The notes beneath the pieces were generated by a model. That model made no database searches and was not told the DNA's origin. It worked only from the letters and a program-made list of their open reading frames with translations. Below are positions 4,614 through 9,008 of a stretch of DNA of 9,008 nt, piece after piece. The DNA is from Acidimicrobiaceae bacterium (GTDB lineage: Bacteria; Actinomycetota; Acidimicrobiia; Acidimicrobiales; Palsa-688): positions 1 through 9,008 of the forward strand of contig PMLI01000349.1 in NCBI GenBank assembly GCA_003158835.1. The letters run 5' to 3'. A program made the position numbers and the translations under genes. The first letter of the stretch is position 1, and each line of letters opens with the position of its first letter.

Positions 4614-7600
4614 GGGGCCCTGGGGCACGGGGAGGCAGGGTGGGCAGAGGCTTGCGGGGCCGGCGGTCCAACTCGGGTAGCACGGGCTGGTAGCGTTCCA
4701 GCGCCACCAGGACGAGTTCGATGGCTCGTTCCAGTTGCGGATCTCGGCCTGCCACATAGTCCTGGGGCCGGATCACGACTTCCTCGTCAGGCTCGGTGCC
4801 TCGATTTTCTACCCCCCAGCCGACGTCCGCGAACCAGAAGGCAAACTCCGGCTGGGTGGTGATGCTGCCGTCAACCAGGGGCTGAGTGGGGTCCATCCCG
4901 ATGACTCCCCCCCAGGTCCTGGTCCCGACCACCGGTCCCAGCTTGAGCATCTTGAAACCATGCGTGAATATGTCGCCGTCCGATCCGGCCCATTCGTTGG
5001 TGAGCAGGACGAGAGGTCCGGCGGGCGCCTCGTCGGGGTAAGAGACCGGGGCGCCTCGTCGGGGCACGTCCCAGCCGATCCGCCGCCGGGCCAGTTTCTC
5101 GAGCATGAGGCCGGAGACGTGGCCCCCGGCGTTGTACCGGGCGTCGACGACCAGGGCGTCCTTCTCGACCTCAGCCAGGTAAGACCGGTGGAACTCCGAC
5201 CATCCCAGGGGCATCATGTCCGGGACGTGAAGGTACCCGGCCCGTCCGTTGGTCGCCTCCCGGACCCGCTGCCGGGTGGAAACCACCCAGTCGCGGTAGC
5301 GAAGGGGCCCTTCGTCGGCGAGAGTCGGCACGACGATGGTCCGGGCCTCGGGCCGGGGCCCAGGCGTCGGCCTCCCGCCCATACCCTGCCCGCCCATACC
5401 CTGCCCGCCCGTACCCTGCCCGCCGGTCGCCTGCACGACCGGGCCGGCCACCGTCAGTTCCACCGGGAGGCCCGCCTGATTGGCGAGAAGAGGGGCCGGC
5501 CCCGTCGCCGGTTCGACCGGTTGGCCGTTCACGGCCAGGATCTGGGTGCCGGCGCTGACCACGGCGCCCGGCGCCATCAACGGCGAGGCCTCGGGGGGGT
5601 GCCAGCTCGTTCCCGGCACCACCCGTGTTACAACCCAGCTTCCCGAGGCGTCCTTGTCGATGTCGGCCCCCAGATGGGCCTGGCCCCAGGACGGGGGGCG
5701 CCGGTACTCGCCGCCGATCTCGTAGCAGTGCGATGTCCCCAGCTCTGCCTGCAGTTCCCAGATGACGTCGGACAGTTCGGCCCTGGTCCCGACCCGATCG
5801 ACCAGGGGCAGGTAACGGTCCAGCACCCGCTGCCAGTCCACCCCCGAGAGATCGGCCGTCCAGAACTGCTCCAACTGCAGCCGCCAGGCTTCGCGGACCA
5901 TCTGGGCCCACTCCGGCCCGGGCTCCACCAAGGCACGGGCCCGACCAAGGTCGACGAAACCGTTATTGCGCCCGGGCGGCTCCTTGCCGTGCTCGTCATC
6001 CGGCTTGGCCGACGACGGGATCACCCGGAGGCGGCGCCCGTCAGGGGGCGAGCCGCCCGTGTACGCCAGCCGTTCCCTGTCCCCGCTGACAACCATGTCC
6101 GACACTTCCGTCACGAAGGTCTCGCGCCGGTCCGTGGCGAGGTCGTAGCACTCCAGAGTCCCGTTGGCGGGCGGGGCGGCGGCTGACCAGTCGTGGTCAA
6201 GAGCACCCTCCACCGGCCTGGACAGCAGCAGCACCTTGTCTTTCAGGGCCACGATGGCCTCGTACCGGGCCTCGGGGACGGGTACCTCGAGAACGCGCTG
6301 GCCGATCCCTTCGAGGTCGACCCGGACCGCAGCCGGGGACGTGGCGAGTGCGGCCGGCCCTGCCGCCCCGACCTCGTCGGCGCCGCCATGACCACCGCCA
6401 CCGGCGCCGCTGCCATCGCCATCACTACCGCCCCGACGACCGCTGCCATCACCACCACCAGCGCCACCATCGCCCAGGCCGCCCTCGCCGACGCCACCGC
6501 TGCCAGCCACACCGCCGTCCGACGGACGTCCCGGCTCGGGCCGGACCAGGAACGGCGACGGCAGGTCAGCCCGGAGCGTCACCAGGTACGGCCGCGCCCC
6601 CAACGGGAAGCCGAGGTCGAAGAACAGGCTGTCGTAAACGGGGTCGAAGCTGCGCCGCGACAGGAAGTACAGGTAAGCGCCGGTCGGGTCGAAAGACGGG
6701 CAGCTGTCCCTAAACTCGGGCTCGGTCACCACGGCGCGCCGCGCGCCCGTGACGTCGGCCAGCTTGATCTGCGATGTCTTGGCGCTGGCCGGGAAGCTAT
6801 AAGCGACCCATCGGCCGTCAGGCGACCACGCCGGCCCGGCCGGTCGGCCGAAGGCGGACTCGTCCAGCAACCGGGCCTCCCCCGTCTCCACCGTGACAAG
6901 GAGGAGCTGGTTCTGGTGGTTGGTGACGGCCAGCTGAGACCCGTCGGGCGACGGCACGAGTTCGATGACCCGCCCGAGGTTGGCAATGTCGAGCCGCTGC
7001 ACGACAGGCTTGCCGCCGTCCTCCCGTTCGGCTCCCGGCGTGTGTGCATGACGGTGGACCTCGATGGCTTCGACACCGGTGGCGTCGCTCACGACGACGA
7101 TGTCGCTCCCCTCTCCGAGGAAGCTCGCCAGCCGGTAGCGCGTCCCCTGGCGCGCCCCGTGCTGAAGGACCGGGAGATCGAAAGGCGCGAAGCTGAACAA
7201 CTTGCCCCGTACATCAACTACGAAGCGCTTGCCCTTCCCGTCGAGCTGGTACCGCCCCAGGTAGCGGTCGGCGTCGACAAACCGAGGTTGGCGCTGCGTC
7301 CGGGGACTGCCAAGCTCGACCGGGACCTCCGTCGCCCGGCCCGTAGCCGGTTCATATAGCCATATCTGCCCTGCCACCTGGTAGACGATCCGGGTGCCGT
7401 CGCTGGCAGCATGACGGGCGTAGAACTCGGCGTGGTCGGTATGCCGGGCCATATCAGTCCCCGTCAGAGAGCACGAGTACAGGTTGCCTATCCCCTCGTG
7501 GTCCGACAGAAAATAGACCCGGTCGCCCACCCACATGGGCGACGCCAGGTTGCCGTCCAGCTGCTCGGGGCGTAGCAGCACCTCGAAGTCTCCCGTGCCT

Positions 7601-8160
7601 TGGCGGTCGATCCACAAGATGCCCGCCGTCCCGCCCCGGTAGCGCTTCCACATGGCGGGGTCAGCGGTGTTACGGCCGATCACCACGCCTCCGCCCCGCC
7701 CGTAGGAGGCGTCGCGGACCGGGCCGAAGGGGAGCGGGACAGGTGGCTGGTCGCCCTCCGGCGAGATGGCGTAGGCCATTGTCAAGCTTCTGAAAGGCTG
7801 ACGGGCGTCGCTGGCGAAGACGATCCTCCCGTCCAGTGCCCAGCCCAGCACCTTGGTCGGGCCACCGCTACTCCCGCTCCTGGGGGGCGGGCCGCCGAGC
7901 CAGGTCAGCCGCCGGGCCATGCCACCGCCCGTGGGCATCACGTAAACATCCGCCCTCCCCTGGGCATCGCTCGTAAAGGCGATGAGGCGGGCGTCGGGGG
8001 AAAGGGACGGCCGGCCGATCCCCAAGAGGTCGGCGGTAAGCCGCCGGGCCGGCCCGCCGCCAGCCGGCGCCGACCATAGGTCGTCCTCGGTGACAAACGC
8101 GATCGTGCCCCCGGCAATGGTTGGGAGCCGCAAGTAACCGGTGGCGGAGACGGAAGGCAC
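4600..8160 (-). CDS. tri: tricorn protease (peptidase family S41)
   Basis: 1186 residues, GTG start, TAA stop; Thermoplasma tricorn is about 1071. Tricorn is a large cytosolic hexameric serine protease that trims peptides released by the proteasome or other proteases. Order: six-bladed propeller (about 8-300, opening YLRLPTIAGGTIAFVTEDDLW), seven-bladed propeller (about 301-725), helical C1 (745-830), PDZ (830-945) and catalytic C2 (945-1150). Catalytic residues match the archaeal enzyme as I recall its numbering: Ser810-His811 (GTSHCYE) for S745-H746; Gly1013 for oxyanion G918; Asp1031 (GWDVP) for the S1-pocket D936; Ser1060-Asp1061 (NEWAGSDGD) for nucleophile S965 and D966; and Glu1118 (GVENRGTEPD) for E1023. 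There is no signal peptide, so it is cytoplasmic. Extra length comes from a Gly-rich stretch (541-606) and a GGQGM-repeat loop (913-929). A CGGAG ribosome binding site precedes the start, which abuts the stop of the upstream G1 peptidase gene. Confidence 0.95.
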   Translation of the reverse strand: MPSVSATGYLRLPTIAGGTIAFVTEDDLWSAPAGGGPARRLTADLLGIGRPSLSPDARLIAFTSDAQGRADVYVMPTGGGMARRLTWLGGPPPRSGSSGGPTKVLGWALDGRIVFASDARQPFRSLTMAYAISPEGDQPPVPLPFGPVRDASYGRGGGVVIGRNTADPAMWKRYRGGTAGILWIDRQGTGDFEVLLRPEQLDGNLASPMWVGDRVYFLSDHEGIGNLYSCSLTGTDMARHTDHAEFYARHAASDGTRIVYQVAGQIWLYEPATGRATEVPVELGSPRTQRQPRFVDADRYLGRYQLDGKGKRFVVDVRGKLFSFAPFDLPVLQHGARQGTRYRLASFLGEGSDIVVVSDATGVEAIEVHRHAHTPGAEREDGGKPVVQRLDIANLGRVIELVPSPDGSQLAVTNHQNQLLLVTVETGEARLLDESAFGRPAGPAWSPDGRWVAYSFPASAKTSQIKLADVTGARRAVVTEPEFRDSCPSFDPTGAYLYFLSRRSFDPVYDSLFFDLGFPLGARPYLVTLRADLPSPFLVRPEPGRPSDGGVAGSGGVGEGGLGDGGAGGGDGSGRRGGSDGDGSGAGGGGHGGADEVGAAGPAALATSPAAVRVDLEGIGQRVLEVPVPEARYEAIVALKDKVLLLSRPVEGALDHDWSAAAPPANGTLECYDLATDRRETFVTEVSDMVVSGDRERLAYTGGSPPDGRRLRVIPSSAKPDDEHGKEPPGRNNGFVDLGRARALVEPGPEWAQMVREAWRLQLEQFWTADLSGVDWQRVLDRYLPLVDRVGTRAELSDVIWELQAELGTSHCYEIGGEYRRPPSWGQAHLGADIDKDASGSWVVTRVVPGTSWHPPEASPLMAPGAVVSAGTQILAVNGQPVEPATGPAPLLANQAGLPVELTVAGPVVQATGGQGTGGQGMGGQGMGGRPTPGPRPEARTIVVPTLADEGPLRYRDWVVSTRQRVREATNGRAGYLHVPDMMPLGWSEFHRSYLAEVEKDALVVDARYNAGGHVSGLMLEKLARRRIGWDVPRRGAPVSYPDEAPAGPLVLLTNEWAGSDGDIFTHGFKMLKLGPVVGTRTWGGVIGMDPTQPLVDGSITTQPEFAFWFADVGWGVENRGTEPDEEVVIRPQDYVAGRDPQLERAIELVLVALERYQPVLPELDRRPRKPLPTLPPRAPGPLRGP
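4604..4620. terminator. short hairpin in the convergent gene overlap
   Basis: 4604-4610 (GGGCCTC) can pair with 4614-4620 (GGGGCCC) with one G-T wobble on the plus strand, leaving the anti-sigma TGA stop codon as the three-base loop. It sits where transcription from both sides must end, but there is no T-tract on either strand, so it is only a candidate weak or factor-assisted terminator. Confidence 0.3.
5376..5435 (-). repeat. 15-bp tandem repeat in the tricorn PDZ region
   Basis: Units of CGCCCATACCCTGCC (plus-strand sense) at 5376-5390 and 5391-5405 are identical; 5406-5420 has one change and 5421-5435 is degenerate. On the coding strand they give GGQGT-GGQGM-GGQGM, a flexible loop at about residues 913-929. 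The offset to Thermoplasma numbering rises from 65 at Ser810 to 95 at Gly1013, so about 30 extra residues fall in this interval, most easily explained by this repeat. Confidence 0.85.
6343..6540 (-). other. Gly/Asp/Ser low-complexity insertion in the tricorn seven-bladed propeller
   Basis: Residues 541-606 of tricorn are almost entirely Gly, Ser, Asp and Ala (for example GGDGSGRRGGSDGDGSGAGG), with no predicted structure. They lie between LVTLRADLPSPFLVRPEP and VRVDLEGIGQRVLEVPVPE, both ordinary propeller sequence, so the insert is a surface loop. Its length is close to the 65-residue excess seen before Ser810 relative to the archaeal enzyme. The reverse strand reads as His/Thr-rich open frames, which are shadows. 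Confidence 0.75.
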
Positions 8161-9008
8161 CTAGCGCTCCGAAACCCGTTGGTTCATGACTTTGCCACGA
8201 GGTTGGCTCCCGACCTTCATAGGGGGACCACCGGCGTTGACCGGTCCCGCTACCGCGTTTTGGGTACCCGTGTACGCGACGCTGAAACTACCGGCGCCGA
8301 GTGGCGACGGAGTGGCCACGGTGGCGCTGTTCTGGACCATGAACACCTGCCACCAATCTGTTTCGGCGCCCGCGATGGACATGTTGGTGAACGGTACCGG
8401 GCCGTTGCACGAACTACCCGAACCGACGCAGTACGGCGCCAGTTGGCATATGTTGGCGCCGGCCTGGACGCTTCCGGCGCACGCCGCGGTGCTCGACGCT
8501 TCCACGACCCACTCCCCCGATGACGCTGGCCCCCCGTAAGTCTGATCAATGCTGAAGCTCTGACCGTCGGTGTCGTCGGCGAGGCTTATCTTCCAGGTCG
8601 TGCTGCCGCCCACTTGCGAAATGGCCACCGTCACCTGGTCGCCCGGGTTCACGCTGACGGTGGTGATGGGGGTCTCGTCGGCCGGCAGTATCTCCCACCA
8701 GGGCCAGACGTAGTAGTTGCCCGGCGTGCACGTGCCGGTGTCGGGATTGGTCATGCTCTCGTCTATCCCGGCCTGGACAAGCGACTCGTTTACCGGCAGC
8801 GAGGGCGCGTTCCAGCCGTCTATGCCGACCCATTCGGCCACATGCTCAGTGCAGGTGGCGGCGTTGGTGACGGTGGGGATGGTGAAGGTCCCCTGGACCT
8901 GGCTGTACGGCCCGCCGCTGACCACGTACCCGGACCAGTTGGAAGAGCCCTCGGGCACTGACGAAGGCACCGTCGTGGTCGTGGTCGGCGTGGTGGTCGA
9001 GGTCGTGG
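8161..9008 (-). CDS. G1-family (eqolisin) acid endopeptidase, 5' end missing
   Basis: Partial; the gene runs off the right edge, so start and signal peptide are not visible. Counting from the first full codon (9006), residues 1-12 are a Thr-rich linker, and the catalytic domain runs from SSNWSGYVV (21-29) through GTFTIPTV (39-46), EWVGIDG (58-64), LVQAGID (76-82), YYVWPWWEILP (98-108) and GEWVVEAS (164-171). Eqolisins cleave proteins at low pH with a Gln/Glu dyad; Gln78 fits Gln53 of the fungal enzyme, and a Glu of the GEWVVE motif (165 or 169) fits Glu136. Several cysteines (52, 93 and a cluster in the C-terminal third) suggest disulfides and an extracytoplasmic location. The last 26 or so residues, after VAGPVNAGGPP, are a polar tail. 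The GTG at 8970 is not the real start because the frame stays open to the edge. The gene is followed with zero spacing by tricorn, so they form one transcript. Confidence 0.88.
   Translation of the reverse strand, partial: TTSTTTPTTTTTVPSSVPEGSSNWSGYVVSGGPYSQVQGTFTIPTVTNAATCTEHVAEWVGIDGWNAPSLPVNESLVQAGIDESMTNPDTGTCTPGNYYVWPWWEILPADETPITTVSVNPGDQVTVAISQVGGSTTWKISLADDTDGQSFSIDQTYGGPASSGEWVVEASSTAACAGSVQAGANICQLAPYCVGSGSSCNGPVPFTNMSIAGAETDWWQVFMVQNSATVATPSPLGAGSFSVAYTGTQNAVAGPVNAGGPPMKVGSQPRGKVMNQRVSER
8167..8171 (-). promoter_or_regulatory. ribosome binding site of the tricorn gene, inside the G1 gene
   Basis: CGGAG on the minus strand, six bases before the GTG at 8160. It lies within the last codons of the G1 peptidase gene, whose TAG stop (8163-8161) directly touches the GTG. 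Ribosomes ending the first gene can therefore restart on the second. Confidence 0.6.
8971..9006 (-). other. Thr-rich linker of the G1 peptidase
   Basis: Twelve codons reading TTSTTTPTTTTT, mostly ACG/ACC triplets, seen on the plus strand as a GTGGTC-rich tract to the window end. Such linkers join a signal peptide or propeptide to a secreted catalytic domain. It continues past the edge, so its full length is unknown. Confidence 0.75.

Noticed and set aside
4735..6186. 483-residue plus-strand open frame
   Set aside because: Antisense to the tricorn catalytic half; composition is Pro/Arg/Gly-rich with no recognisable motif.
6343..6540. Short-unit repeat tract (CACCAC/GCCACC-rich) as a possible CRISPR or satellite array
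   Set aside because: No regular repeat-spacer period; it is simply Gly codons of the tricorn low-complexity loop.
6193..7359. 388-residue plus-strand open frame with a Thr/Ala-rich stretch
   Set aside because: Shadow of the tricorn propeller; the Thr/Ala-rich part is the reverse of the Gly-rich insertion.

Overview
The window is a high-GC (roughly 70%), densely coding bacterial chromosome segment. Non-ATG starts (GTG, TTG, CTG), the tricorn-type protease and the prokaryotic eqolisin (peptidase family G1) together suggest a high-GC actinobacterium, possibly acidophilic and Acidimicrobiia-like. That placement is inference; no rRNA or lineage marker is present. I see no tRNA, rRNA, CRISPR array, insertion sequence or phage gene.

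Layout. Minus strand, 1-1192: the N-terminal end of a ClC-type chloride channel/antiporter running off the left edge, then a complete TauE/SafE-family permease. The gap between them holds an imperfect 37-bp-period direct repeat that duplicates the ClC start-codon region, and a perfect 9-bp inverted repeat. Plus strand, 1316-4613: a run of four genes. These are a UbiE/MenG-like methyltransferase starting at a CTG behind a good ribosome binding site, an overlapping polytopic membrane protein with a UbiA-like look, a GHMP-family (sugar-kinase-like) kinase, and an RsbW-like anti-sigma/ATPase protein. The anti-sigma gene converges on, and overlaps by 14 bp, a long minus-strand gene.

Minus strand, 4600-9008: a two-gene proteolysis operon read right to left. 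First comes a G1 (eqolisin) endopeptidase, cut by the right edge, with a Thr-rich linker that implies an exported N-terminus. Directly behind it, with the TAG stop abutting the GTG start, comes a full-length 1186-residue tricorn protease. All the key tricorn residues (Ser-His, oxyanion Gly/Asp, nucleophile Ser, Glu, and the S1-pocket Asp) line up at constant offsets with the Thermoplasma enzyme as I remember its numbering. Two low-complexity insertions account for most of the extra length.

How they may work together (inference): the G1 enzyme would cut protein outside the cell at low pH, and tricorn would degrade the imported peptides in the cytoplasm. The methyltransferase, membrane protein and GHMP kinase look like steps of one lipid or isoprenoid/quinone-related pathway that I cannot name; this is the least explained part of the window.
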